A stretch of DNA of 64,000 nucleotides from Saussurea involucrata (taxonomy: Eukaryota > Streptophyta > Magnoliopsida > Asterales > Asteraceae). The notes under the pieces were generated by a model. The model was not told the DNA's origin and ran no database searches. It worked only from the letters and a program-made list of their open reading frames with translations. The stretch spans positions 17,355,301-17,419,300 of the forward strand of contig CM066325.1 of the NCBI GenBank assembly GCA_033807775.1, read 5' to 3'. Numbering within the stretch: the stretch's first letter is position 1; each line of letters starts with the position of its first letter. Positions 21,356 through 32,790 of the stretch are shown piece after piece. Position numbers and translations under genes: made by a program.

Positions 21356-21640
21356 ATGCCACCTCAAATCGAGGTCGCCATAGCAAAAAAGGAAAAGGAG
21401 ATAGATGAACTAACAGAAGAGTGGAAAAAAATGATGGACATGAAGGCAGTCCATTTGAGAAAGATCGAAGAGGAAGACAGGGAGATCAAAAGGATGAAAG
21501 GGGATATAAAAGCTAGGGAGGCTCGTGTTCGTCGAGAACAAGAAGCAATTCACCATATTCTGCAAGACTTTGCAATTATTCAAGCGAAGGTAAACGATAA
21601 GCAAGCTTGGATTGATGAAACTAAATCAATTTTTAAGTAG
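21356..21640 (+). CDS. Small coiled-coil protein inside the MULE, function unknown
   Basis: A 94-aa frame starts at MPPQIEVAIAKKEKEIDEL. It is almost entirely charged helix with heptad-like spacing (KEKEIDELTEEWKKMMDM, then EEEDREIKRMKG). There are no membrane segments or zinc motifs. It lies between the left inverted repeat and the 3' end of the transposase gene and points towards it. C/T-rich leader DNA (CTTTCTTTGAATTTC) precedes it, and an ATG at 21318 in another frame precedes its start. It could be a second MULE gene, like the accessory frames of other Mutator elements, or a captured host fragment. I do not recognise a family. Confidence 0.45.
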   Translation: MPPQIEVAIAKKEKEIDELTEEWKKMMDMKAVHLRKIEEEDREIKRMKGDIKAREARVRREQEAIHHILQDFAIIQAKVNDKQAWIDETKSIFK

Positions 21641-21967
21641 GTGGTAGTTGTTTTAGTTGTTTTGTATTTTTTTCTTGTTTTGTATTTTTTACTGTGTTGT
21701 TGTTTTGTATTTTTTGTTGTTGTTAATTTCTCTGAAAAGTAGTTTTTAAGCCGCTGAACCACGGTTAGGTTGGATACATCATGCAAGGTCAAGTCAGAGG
21801 TTACCTCATTCGTGGGCCTACTCCTCTTGTAGAATATATGACAACCCTCAACTCATTTGCTAAAGTGTGGTTGTGGTACACAATGGCCATACGTGGTTGC
21901 AAAAGCAGAAGCCGTTGAAGAAGGGTCAGAAAGATTGAAGATGAAGAGCATGTTGGATGAAATACAA

Positions 21968-22229
21968 ACTAGCTGTGTTATCAATGTTTATTTAAAAGCA
22001 TATGTATGTGTGTATATATCTAATATGAATATATTTATCATTTAAAAACTAGCTGTGTTATCAATGTTCATTTAGAAGCATATGTATGTGTGTATATATA
22101 TCATTTACAAATCAGTGTTTAGATCAACAGTATCATATGTGTTTGTTCCAACAAAAATGTCAAGAAATGATCATTTCCAGATCTTACAGATAAAGGTCTC
22201 CTTTTTTAAGTCTTCTTCTTCTTCATAAA

Positions 22230-22263
<34 letters not shown>

Positions 22264-22560
22264 CTAAAAAGCTAGAAACCTGCTTCCATTCTTGCTACTA
22301 ATCTTTCTTGCTATATAAACAGACATGTGTACTCAGAGTTAACATTCACTGCCATGGTAACAATCAACCTTTCTTCTTTCTTTCGCTTATCATATCAAAC
22401 TCCTATTTTCTTTATGTGTGTAAATATATAATACGAATATATATATCATTTACAAACTAGCTGTGTTATCAATGTTCATTTAGAAGCATATGTATGTGTG
22501 TATATATATCATTTACAAATCAGTGTTTAGATCAACAGTATCATATGGGTTTGTTCCATA
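21968..22560. repeat. Three direct repeats around the transposase 3' end
   Basis: AACTAGCTGTGTTATCAATG starts copies at about 21969, 22047 and 22457. The second and third are nearly identical for about 100 bp and include TCAGTGTTTAGATCAACAGT. The third overlaps the transposase stop codon, so the last codons and 3' flank have been duplicated downstream. Bases 22151-22440 between them hold a (AT)n run and a TATATAAA with a following ATG. Confidence 0.75.
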
Positions 22561-25074
22561 TGGTTCAAGCTGTGACGGGCCCAGGGTGTGACTGACAGAA
22601 TGTCTCCTTGGCACGGTTGAAGGGGCGGGATTTGGACACTCTCCACGAGTGTGTCCTACGCATTGGCACCGAGTACATCTTCGTTGTATCGAACTTTCAC
22701 CACGTGATGGACGTCGGTCGTTCTTTCTCGGTCTCCCGGCCCTGTTCTTATCCATTAAAGGTGGATAGCATGGTGGAAGCGGGTCGGGTGGATACACCCA
22801 TGCTGCAGGGGGTCCAGCTGGGTTTATTACCTCCACGTATGTTTTCCGGTAATATTCGGACGTGAAGAAAGGTACAGCCAAGTCGCTGCAATCTGTACGA
22901 CCCATATATGTTGCTGCAGCGATGGCATGGCCGCACGGTAACCCAGATTTATCCCATTCGCGACACGAACAAAGGTGGTCTTCCATATTCACAATCGCGT
23001 GAATATAGTCATCACGCACCTCGTACTTCCCATACCCGATTGCTCTTACCGGCCATGTCGCCGCACGACGCGCCCTGTACTGAACGATATTCTCCGTCGT
23101 TGGTGTGAGTGCATTTTGCATCTCAGCTCCTTTTAGGCGTCGAATTTGGTACCACTCTTGTTGAAAGGCCCGAAAGTAGTCCATAAGATTAACAATCGGA
23201 CATCTACGCGCAAAACGGGAGAGTGCATTCACAGACTCTGCACTATTCGAGGTCAGAATGTCATACTGTTGTCCAGGAAAATGGGTCGCGGACCACCTCT
23301 CCGGTCCAGCATCGTCAAAGACTTTGGCTGCTTCCTTGACACTGTATCGTAGCATATTCATGTACTTGTTAAACTCCCGATCCGTATATGCTCTGCATGC
23401 CGCCCAATAGACATCCTTGTAGGTGGTAATACGTTTGTCCTTGGATTTGGCGTTCATCTCCAAATGTCGACAGCATATGGCGTGAGGGGCGTTTGGGTAC
23501 ATGGCAGAGATTGCGGCGCTTATGGAAGGAGCCCTGTCAGACATAAACACCAACCCTTGCGGGTCTCCGATAGCTTGTCTCAACATGGACATAAACCAAG
23601 TCCACTCGTCCCCGGTTTCAGACTTGCCTACGCCGAAAGCTACTGGAACGATGGAGTTATCCCCGTCCATGGCAACCGCCAGGAACATCATACCCAAGTA
23701 ACGGCCCTTTAAATGGGTTGCGTCTATTATCAGGACACGACGTAGATTTGCCAGAAATGTGCGGATCTGCAAAAACATAGGTTAAAATGTTATAGTTTAT
23801 AATGTGTAAATGTTATAGTTTATAATGTGTAAATGTTATAGTTTATAATGTGTAAACATATGACGTGTTAAAATACGTACCGCGGGTCCAAGGGCCACGA
23901 AGCACATCTCAAACCGTCCACGTGAATCGGTCCGTAGCTGCGTGACAATACCAGGGTTCTGCAGCTGCAAATTATATAAATATGTCGGGAGTCGTTCATA
24001 CGACTCCTCGAACGTGCCTCTCACCATAAACAGTGCATGGCAGCGCGCACGCCACGCTTGGTGGTAATCAATCGTGACGCCGAACTGCCGGTGAACGTCG
24101 TGGACGATGTCCTTTGGACGCAATGACCTGCTAACATCAAGAAATTTGTTTTTCAGGATCGCACCCAAAGTCTTTTTGTCGGCTTGTTTGTGGTGGGGAT
24201 TAAGTTGCGTCCTCGTACAAGTGTGTACGTCGTGCAACTTTCTAATCATTATCGCCCCTCCTTTGGGACCCGTGTGAATCGCGTACAACCTCCACTCACA
24301 CTTTTCTCTAGCACATTCAACTACGTATTTGCTTTTGTCAGATGCCCGCACGCGACTTTGGAAACCCTCTTCCAAGAACTTGAGTCCGATCTGACTTGCT
24401 AAGAGATCCTTCGAATCGAATATCTGACCTGCTGTTAAACTTTCACTGCGAATATAAGGTGTAGGTTCGTAGCTTTGTGTCTGGGTATGGGAGTCTGGAA
24501 GAATAGGGGGCATATCAAAAAAGTCATTTATCTGACTACATGATTTTCTACTAGGGGTATATTCTTCGTGATCATCATTATCGGTGTCTGATCTGTCTAT
24601 TTCAGAATTACCCGTTCTGAAAACGTGGGTTTCGTCATCAGCAACTCCAGCAGTACGCCATTCGTGTGGTTGTGGTGGTTGTTGTTGTTGAGAATCAGGC
24701 TGCTCTATTTGGAGGTCTTCGTCGTCGTCACCCTTCTCGTCACCGTCGTCGTCACCGTCGGATACGCCGGGATACACAAAGAGTAATGGGGGTCTTTCTG
24801 AATCGACTGCAAGGTGCAGAAAAGTAGAGATATCCCCATCGTTGGATAAATCCACAAATGACCCATCGCCATTTTTAAACACTAACTTGCAAACATCAGA
24901 AGAGTTGATTCCACATTTTTGCATGGCGTATGCAACAAACTTCTGATAAGTATAGTTTACTGACACTTTTACACCATGCTTAGATTTATAAGGAAAATTC
25001 CACTCATTGTTATCTTGCACCCATTCACCATCAAAACAGAAATATAGCTTAGCTTTTGCAACAGATGAACTCAT
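22513..25074 (-). CDS. MuDR-type MULE transposase, two exons, intact
   Basis: Exon 1 is 25074-23881 and exon 2 is 23766-22513. They are joined across a 114-bp intron (donor GTACGT, acceptor TTTTTGCAG) in phase 0 to give 815 aa. The N-terminus has a PB1-like segment (residues 5-90) and an acidic, Gln-rich linker. A MuDR DNA-binding domain follows (about 215-290: LKFLEEGFQSRVRASDKSKY). The MULE catalytic core has D413 (VLIIDATHLKG), D475 (FMSDRAPS), CCRHLEMN and E575 (SNSAESVN). Then come a SWIM zinc finger (C664, C666, C676, H678) and a CCHC knuckle (C762, C765, H770, C775). It cuts and joins DNA at MULE inverted repeats. No stop or frameshift was seen, which is unusual for a transposase among so many decayed copies. 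The intron contains three copies of a 23-bp AT repeat. Confidence 0.93.
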
Positions 25075-26546
25075 TTTTTCAGTAGTATCTCAAACACAAA
25101 ATATTGCAGAAAGAAATATTGCAACAATGAAATCGTTGTGTGGGGATTATGGCTTGCATTTTACGTCTATTTATCAATGAAACAACCAACATATCAGAAA
25201 ACCAATCTCTCATTTCATCCACAAACTGGTATTCCAAAAACATTGATTTAACATTGATTCAAACATGCAAATGAATTTCAACCACAAATCGGTCTTTAAA
25301 GTGCAATAATTGTGGAAAAAAACAGTAAAAACATGCAAAATTCGTCTAAGTTTAGGGGCTGAAAGTGTAAATTTTCAGGGGCTGAAAGTGTAAATTTCAG
25401 GGACCAAAAGTGTAAAATTTCGGGCCATCGCGGGCTGCGATCGCGGGCAGGGACCAAAAGTGCACCGTGGCCAAAGTTGAGGGGCTTCGCGGGGCATTTG
25501 GGGCCAAAATACGTGCCACGTCAGCCCTAGCCCGCGATCGCGGGATCCATCGCGGGTATTTTGGGTATTTTTGCAAAATTGAAAAAATTTAGGGTATTTT
25601 GGTAACTCAATGTTTGACTTAGGGTATTTTAATTAATTTCCCTTAAAAAAATACATTTCTTTTTTTACAAATTATACCATTGTAATCGTCTCGTCAATAT
25701 CTTTGAAATGAGCTCAATATTGAATATTTTTGGATTTAATTATATTATTAAATATCATGAACATGTACAAATTAATTTGTTTTATAACCCTTACATTATT
25801 CATTTTCATTTACACTCTTATAATATTAAAAATACATAATCATAATTTAACTAAAACATATTAATAAATGCATTTTTTACAAATTATAATATTATAATAT
25901 TCTCGTCAATAATTTCAAAATAAATATATTATTGAATATTTTTTTTAACTTAATAATATTGTGAAATATAATAAATACGTATCAAGATTTTTCAAGAATG
26001 ACGTGCTGAGATTTTTTTTAAATTTATACATTTTACGCTCTTATCTATATTTATCTATTATACTTCTTTAAAAATAATTTCATTTACGTTTATTCTTGAA
26101 TTTTTAAGAAGTACAAATCTCAATACATCATGTACAATTTAAAAAGCTTTAAAACCTCCAACGTTCAACATGATAATTAAAAATAAAATTATTTTATATA
26201 TTGACCAATTAACCATATTGACCTTTAATTTTATATATCTGATATGCGATTTAAAAGCGAATAAATATGAACATGAAACAAAATTATTTTTTTCGAATTC
26301 TCGGCTTTAGATTCAAGATACTTCGCGCCGCATCGCGCGCGGGTACATATCTAGTTCTATAAAAAGATGTGTTTATAGAACATTTTTCAAAAGTGTCTTG
26401 TAAAATAACTAATACAACATTTATTTACAAATTTGTTTGAAAGTTTGTTAAAACATCCTAAAACATCATATAAGCTTATTGTAACACTTTTAAATAAAAC
26501 GATTCATTGTTTAGTTTTACAAAATTAAGTATTATATATAGGGTGT

Positions 26547-27483
26547 TATTATTCATACGTCCCTGCCATTTTTCATACCCCCTTGCCATTTTTGTTGGCC
26601 ACCTCCTCCTCTCACAATACCAAATTCAAATTACATATTTACAATTTATACCCCTGAAGTTATATAATTAATTTATTTTATACCTTTTACATTTCTAATT
26701 TTTATTTTGTATCTTTATTATATTAATACATAAAATCGTATATTAGCTAAAATACGTTAAAAAATACGTATTGATTTTAACAATTTACACCATGATAATC
26801 GTCTCTTCGATACGTTCGATGTGAGCCTAATATTGAATTTTTTGGAATAAAAAGTATTTTTGTTTATAAATGCGACATCACGGGTTGGCGGGTTAGGTCG
26901 GTTTGGCTTGAGGTTAACCCGTTATCAACCCAATATATGCGGGTTGGTGAAAAATAGTATCGATTATACATCGGGTTGGCTCAGTTTGAGACTCGTGTAA
27001 ATGATAACGGGTTAAACCGCATACGTATTTTTTCATGGGTTGATAACGGGTTAACCCCAAGCCAAACCGAGCCAACCCGATGTATAATCGATACTTTTTT
27101 TCACCAACCCGCATATATTGGGTTGATAACGGGTTAACCTCAAGCCAAACCGACCCAACCCGCCAACCCGTGCTGTCGCATTTATAAACAAAAATACTTT
27201 TTATTCCAAAAAATTCAATATTAGGCTCATTTCGAACGTATCGAAGAGACGATTATCATGGTGTAAATTGTTAAAATTAATACGTATTTTTTAACGTATT
27301 TTAGCTAATATACGATTTTATGTATTAATATAATAAAGGTATAAAATGAAAATTAGAAATGTAAAAGGTATAAAGTAAATTAATTATATAACTTCAGGGG
27401 TATAAACTGTAAATATGTAATTTGAATTTGGTATTGTGAGAGGAGGAGGTGGCCGACAAATGTGGGAGGGGGTATGAATAGTA
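26547..27483. repeat. Large fold-back (self-complementary) repeat
   Basis: The left arm (26547 to about 27000) and right arm (about 27025-27483) are inverted copies of about 450 bp. They carry GGCCACCTCCTCCTCTCAC, AATCGTCTCTTCGATACG and GGGTTGGCGGGTTAGG-type motifs. Its outer parts also resemble, inverted, the right end of the MULE at 30690-30960, so it probably is the expanded left end of that element. Confidence 0.8.
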
Positions 27484-27709
27484 AGAATCGATCATTCATC
27501 ATCACGGGTGTTTTGTCTTTGAGTTTTGTAAGAATCATTCATCACGAGTGAATAGAAAATTTTCAATATATAGTCCTCTCAATCTTTCCTTCTCTCACTC
27601 TCACTCTAACTCTCTCCCTCTCCCTCTCACTCTCTCCCTCTCTCACTCTAACTCTCTCCCTCTATATATCCTTCATATATATATATATACATATATATCA
27701 AAGTTGCAG

Positions 27710-30523
27710 ATGACAAACATGGGAGAAGATTTGACACGAACACCAGAATTTGTCACCGACCAGGAACAATATTATGATAACTAACATTTAGATTTATTAA
27801 TACTTACGTGGACAAGTGAAAGTTATAACAAAATATAATAATTTCAGGTGTTCAGTTCTCGAGAAGAAATTACTGCATGGGTGCACAGTGTAGGACGTTC
27901 GGTTGGTTGTGTTGTTATTACCAAAAGATCAAAGTCTTATCCAAATGACGTTGTTTATAAAGTCGTGTTTATGTGTGAACATGGTGGGGTTTACAAAAGT
28001 AAGAAAGCTTCCAGTCGTGATACTGGAACAAGAAAGTTTAATTGCCCATTTGAGTTGATAGCGCTACGTTCGGCTAAGCATAATTGGTGGACGTTGAGGG
28101 TGAAATGTGATACACATAATCATGCCCTTGCCCAATATATGGAGGGCCACGCATATGCAATGCGGCTAAACGAGGGTGAACTTCAACTAGTTGAAGATTT
28201 ATCAGCCCAACATGTCAAGCCACGATACATTTTATCCACGTTAAAGGGTAGAAATGTGGAAAATGCATCCACGTCAAAAACAATATACAATGAAGTTCAA
28301 AAGATTAAGACAAAAAACGATGCAGGAAGACCAAAAATGCAGGTTATTTTGGATTTTTTTAAGGAAAATACTTATGATTTTGAGACTCGTGTAAATGACG
28401 AAACAAACGAGTTGGAAGATTTATTCTTCATTCATCCAAAATCATTGGAGCTTTGGCGTGCATTCCCACAAGTGTTGGTCATCGATGCCACCTATAAAAC
28501 AAATAGGTACCGTAATATGCATGTGTATTATATTAATGTTAATATTATTATTTTGTTTAATATTATTATTTTGTCTATGATCCAGGTTCGACATGCCTCT
28601 TCTTGAGATAGTTGGTGTAACATCAACCAACAAGACATTTTGCATAGCATTTGTTTTCATGCATCAAGAAAAGAAATCAAATTATATTTGGGCGTTAGAA
28701 TGTTTAAAGTCCAAAATATACGATAACCTTTACCCCGGTGTCATAGTCACAGACAGAGAGTTGGCTTTGATTAATGCATGCAAAGTGGTATTTCCGAATG
28801 CCTAAAGATTGATTTGTATATGGCACATCTACACCAATATTCTGAAACATTGTAAACCGCAGATACACGATACACGATCGTGGAATTCTTTTTATCATGC
28901 ATGAATGCAGTTACTTGAATCTCCAAATCAAGAACTGTACACATACAATTTGGTACAACTTCAAGAAACGTTGCTCAATTATCCAGGTATTCTTGATATA
29001 AGATAGTTTAACCATTATTACTAAAGATATTGATATATATATATATATTTGTTATATTTTTTAGGTGTTTTCGATTACCTGAATAATGTATGGTTGATGT
29101 CATATAAGGAAATGTTTGTGTCTGCTTGGGTTGATCAATTTTTACATTTTGGAAATCACACAACAAATAGAGTTGAAAGCCAACATTCCAAATTAAAAAA
29201 ATATTTGGAGACCTCACAAGCAGACTTAGAATTTTTTTTATCTCATATTCATCAAGTAATTCAGTCACAAGACACGTCGATCAAAGCAAGTTTTGAAACG
29301 AGTAAAACTAAAAGGAAACATCGATTTGAAAAACCACACTTTCAAAATTTGTGGGGCTTAGTTTCACTTTATGCACTTGATATGATTTACAAAGAACATC
29401 TGCGGTCTTTCGAGACTAACGTATTTTCTGAAAATTGTGGTTGTATAATGCGAACAAGTCATGGATTACCATGTGCGCATGAACAAGCACTATATACATG
29501 TCAAGACGTATCCATTCCACTTGATGCGATCGACGTATTTTGGAAAAAACTTGATTTCTCACCATGTGCGTCCGCACAAGATGATGATATTCAATGTGAC
29601 GACGAAGTACATATGTTTAGAGAAAATTTTAATAAACAATCAATTTCTGGTCGTAAAACCTTGCTAAAAAGGTTAAAAAATATAATAATGCCATCAAAAC
29701 CGTTGTTTGATGAACCCTCGGCTCATAGAACCACTCGTGGACGTCCTTCTCAAAAGAATCAAGCTCTACAGAAAAAGATTCATGAAGACTCTCGTAGACG
29801 CAGTTGTTCTAACGCGCCGACATTTATCAACTCTCAAGGTTTTGCTCATCAAGAATCAGCGAGGCATAGCTCCTACTTCCCACGACAACCCCCCCCCCCC
29901 CCCCCCCCCCAAATCCATATCTTAATCAAATCCCGAGTTTATTTCATCCATACATCACACACATACAAGATGTATTGGGCGATGGAAATTGTGGATTTCG
30001 AGCCATATCTACTTGTCTGGGTGGTGATGAAGACCAATGGGACGATATCCGCAGAGAGTTAATTGCTGAACTAACTGAGTATCAACCGTATTACTCTTTT
30101 GTGATTGGCAGCGACGAGTGTCAAAGAATTAACGAAGCGTTGAATTTTTTCCAGAAGGGCGTCTTTGCACCAGAAAGGCATTGGATCGTTATGCCTGAAA
30201 TGGGAATTCTAGCTGCTTCAAGGTTCAATGTCATACTACATGTTCTCAATATGGCAGGTAATGTGACATACTTACCATTCAGGACGCCACCGTCGTCATC
30301 ATCCCAACACGTGTCAATTGCAATAGTGCATGTTAATGGTAATCATTACATAAAAGTTGTATTAAACGGAGAATACCCAATGCCCACACTCACAACCCAT
30401 TGGGAACATTGTCGATTTCCAGTTGCTAGTACATGGATCGACCCATACAGACGTAGATTAGATATGTATAAAGAATATATAGAACGTACTCGTACTCGTG
30501 AATATATTGATTTAAATGAGTAA
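27710..30523 (+). pseudogene. MULE transposase fused to an OTU-type cysteine protease domain, broken
   Basis: A short first exon (27710 to about 27783, donor unresolved) is followed by acceptor TTTCAG at 27847. The FAR1-like domain has zinc-ligand-type residues CEHGG..NCPF and CDTHNH. The MULE core has D in VLVIDATYKT, D in VIVTDREL and E in NRVESQHS, then a SWIM finger (CGCIM..GLPCAH). Two canonical introns restore phase: 28507-28585 and 28987-29064. Two in-frame stops (TAA 28803, TGA 28902) lie between them. A C22 tract (29889-29910) then shifts the frame. After it comes a 182-codon OTU domain with DGNC (Cys codon 29990) and NGNHY (His codon 30344), ending TREYIDLNE. Transposases of this class with a protease-like tail are known in plants, but this gene cannot make the full protein. 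Confidence 0.8.
29889..29910 (+). repeat. C22 homopolymer that breaks the transposase-OTU frame
   Basis: Twenty-two C's encode a proline linker. With this length the transposase frame runs on to a stop at 30060. A length one longer or two shorter would join it to the OTU frame with no stop between. Confidence 0.9.
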
Positions 30524-31238
30524 TCAAAGTTGGAATTTGTTGGAATAAAAAATATATTTTTAACGTATTTTAGTTAATATTGAGCTCATTTCGAAATATT
30601 ATAATTAAATAAAAAAATAAGAAGGTATCGACGAATAACAATATAAAAAAATAACGTAAACGTATGACGCATAATAATATAATTAATCAAAAAAATCAAT
30701 ATTATGCTCATTTCGAAGGTATCGACGAGACGATTATAATGGTGTAACTTATTAAAATTAAAAAGTATTTTTTTAACGTATTTTAGTTAATATACAATTA
30801 TATGTGTTAATATAATAAAAAGTGTAAAATGATAAATAGAAAACTAAAAGGTATAAAGTAAATTAATTATATAAGTATAAGGGGGTAAAATGTAAATTTA
30901 AAATAAAAAAATAAGTATGTGAGGGAGGGGTATACGAAATGTGGGAGGGGTAGGTTTAGAATTTCCATATATATATATATATATAGCAGTGTATTTAAAT
31001 GCTTGAAGAAACTCTTTACAAGAAGTCAAATGGAAGACCTTGGCACAAAGACTAGACAGCAATTGAAGTTGTACTGTGCAGATATTCATGGAAAATCGGA
31101 AATAAGATATGGTTTTTTGTATGAGTTGACTTTTTGGAAACCGTGTATTTGTATTGTTTGGTGAACACAAAAACATATTTCAATCCATTCGGATTTTTAA
31201 TACAATAAAAGTATCAATCGTTGACCGACCAAATCTTC

Positions 31239-31504
31239 GGGGCTGTTTGTTTACCTCTTAACAGTTCCATTAAGAGGCAACCACTCAATCGTTCCGAGGT
31301 GAATCTTGTTTGGCAAAAAAAAGTCTGTCTCTTAATGGTTCCAAAACCCTTTTAATGATTTAGTATCTTGGATCACCCTTAACCATTCAGCACCCTGATT
31401 CCATTCTACACAAATACCAAACAACCATATTTCATTTTACACTATATCATAAAAGTCTCTTAACCATTCTGCACCAAACCATTCAACAACTGCCAAACAG
31501 CCCC
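31239..31504. mobile_element. hAT-like MITE, 266 bp
   Basis: The ends GGGGCTGTTTGTTTACC and, inverted, GGGGCTGTTTGGCAG form terminal repeats, with inner CTCTTAA and CATTAAGAGG motifs. A second copy of the same family lies in an intron of the kinase gene at 60203-60465. The 8-bp flanks here (AAATCTTC and TTCTTCTC) do not match well. Confidence 0.75.
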
Positions 31505-31591
31505 TTCTTCTCCACGATGTTATATGATATATAGAGTTGGTCTTCGGTATAAATAGTAGTTATCGATAAAAATTGATCTCTATCCTTCGTC

Positions 31592-31620
31592 GTGATATAT
31601 ATATATATATATATATATCC

Positions 31621-31663
<43 letters not shown>

Positions 31664-31665
31664 GG
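31592..31665. repeat. (AT)n and (CT)n microsatellites
   Basis: Two (AT)n runs flank an uninterrupted (CT)n run of about ten units. Confidence 0.9.
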
Positions 31666-31674
31666 GATAATAAA

Positions 31675-32020
31675 TTGTAAACCGCTAAATGTGTGTAAAC
31701 TAGTAAACTTTTGGATTTCATAGGTTTTCTTGATGAAATTATTTTATGAAATTGTTTATTTTGATAAAAATGTTTCATATCATTAATTTCTTAATGAAAT
31801 TGTTTCATATATTTGTGTTTTTTTTATGTAAAACGAAAAAGTTTCATCAAGTTTCATAGGAATGAAAAATAATATATGAAACTACATAAAAAACACAAAT
31901 ATATGAAACAATTTCATTAAGAAATGAATGATATGAAACAATTTCTTCAAAATAAACAATTTCATGTAAAAAATTCATTAAAAAACCCATGAAATCCAAA
32001 GTTTACACGAAAAAAAAATT
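31675..32020. repeat. Fold-back MITE-like repeat
   Basis: Arms at about 31680-31840 and 31870-32015 are inverted copies carrying GAAATTGTTTCATAT / ATATGAAACAATTTC, TTTCATAGG / CCCATGAAA and GTAAACTTT / AAAGTTTAC. (AT)n runs lie on both sides. No coding potential. Confidence 0.75.
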
Positions 32021-32560
32021 ACAAAATAGTTAGCATATATATATATAGGGTGTGTTTCATTTGCAAACCAAACAATTTGTACAAACTATACAAACCAATG
32101 CTAACCGTTCATCAAGTTTAAAAAATATCAGATTTCATTATGTTTCTTAATTTAAAGTCATGAATAAACCTGGAAATTAAATAACATAGAAATTAATATG
32201 GGAATTCCTAGAAATTGTGTAGCAATGTTTTCCCATGGCACGCACCTTGGATTTTTTTTTCTTTTCTTTTTATGGAATCACATTCTTGACTTTTGTTAGT
32301 ACCAAGTCATAGCAGAAGATTGTTTTTGAAATAGTAAACATTGAGTATCATAATTTAAGAGGTTTTACATCAATGGACACCTTTAATATGATGTAAGAAT
32401 TAGAAGATAGATGGAGTTTTGAATAGAAACCCTCTAACTAATATAAGCTATATAAAGTAATCTTAATCGTTTATGTAGTGTAATAAAAATTTGGTTTTAT
32501 AAATATATATGTAGTTTTCTTATTTAAAACATTAATTGTAATGAATAAACTTTGATCAAT

Positions 32561-32562
<2 letters not shown>

Positions 32563-32641
<79 letters not shown>

Positions 32642-32652
32642 TATATATTCAC
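32563..32652. repeat. Long (AT)n microsatellite
   Basis: About 70 bases of almost pure AT repeat followed by ACAC and further AT. Confidence 0.95.
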
Positions 32653-32790
32653 CTCACAATAAGTGAACTCCCCATCATAAAAAACGTATACCGTTATCAA
32701 AGCCCATTTCGTATTCTTGTTCAATCATATACTCGACAAATTATTTTTATGTGTCTCAAAAGACAATATTATTTATGGACAAATGCAAAA

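Larger units (their letters stand above)
20825..25642. mobile_element. Apparently complete MULE (MuDR type), 4818 bp, perfect 9-bp TSD
   Basis: TTAAAAAAA flanks both ends (20816-20824 and 25643-25651). The terminal inverted repeats begin GGGAAATTAATTAAAAT and extend about 270 bp. They include CCCGCGATCGCGGG (20923-20936, 25531-25544), GCCCTAGCCCGCG and GGGACCAAAAGTGCA-type modules, with moderate divergence between the arms. Inside are an intact transposase gene on the minus strand and a small coiled-coil frame on the plus strand. All parts an autonomous MULE needs are present; activity is inferred. Confidence 0.88.
20235..26355 (+). mobile_element. Non-autonomous Helitron carrying a MULE
   Basis: The 5' end is TCTATACTACTTTATAAA and the 3' end is CTAGT (26351-26355). 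A GC stem-loop CGCGC..GCGCG at 26324-26339 lies about 11 bp before it. The element lies between A (20234) and T (26356), the AT target preferred by Helitrons. Apart from the MULE it contains only about 1.3 kb of AT-rich DNA and no Rep/helicase gene, so it is not autonomous. Confidence 0.75.
20122..26530. mobile_element. Fold-back MITE split by a Helitron
   Basis: Bases 20122-20200 (ACTAAACAATAAAACG.., AAAAGTGTTACAATAAG) pair as an inverted repeat with about 26450-26530. The Helitron at 20235-26355 sits between the arms. Without it the element is about 300 bp long. No coding sequence. Confidence 0.65.
26547..30960 (+). mobile_element. Second MULE type, FAR1-like transposase plus OTU domain, decayed
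   Basis: The left part of the fold-back and the right end (about 30690-30960, ending GTGGGAGGGGTAGG) form degenerate terminal inverted repeats. Shared features are CATACCCC-type termini and AATCGTCTC..CGTTTCGAA-type inner motifs. A transposase/OTU pseudogene fills the interior. A target duplication is not clear, so the outer limits are approximate. Confidence 0.6.

Noticed and set aside
22608..23712. Several plus-strand frames of 60-85 codons
   Set aside because: They are shadows of the transposase exon on the minus strand.
30898..31176. Two opposite frames of 81-92 codons right of the MULE
   Set aside because: No conserved motif; the plus frame begins in the terminal repeat and includes (AT)n. 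Possibly a host gene fragment but not supportable.
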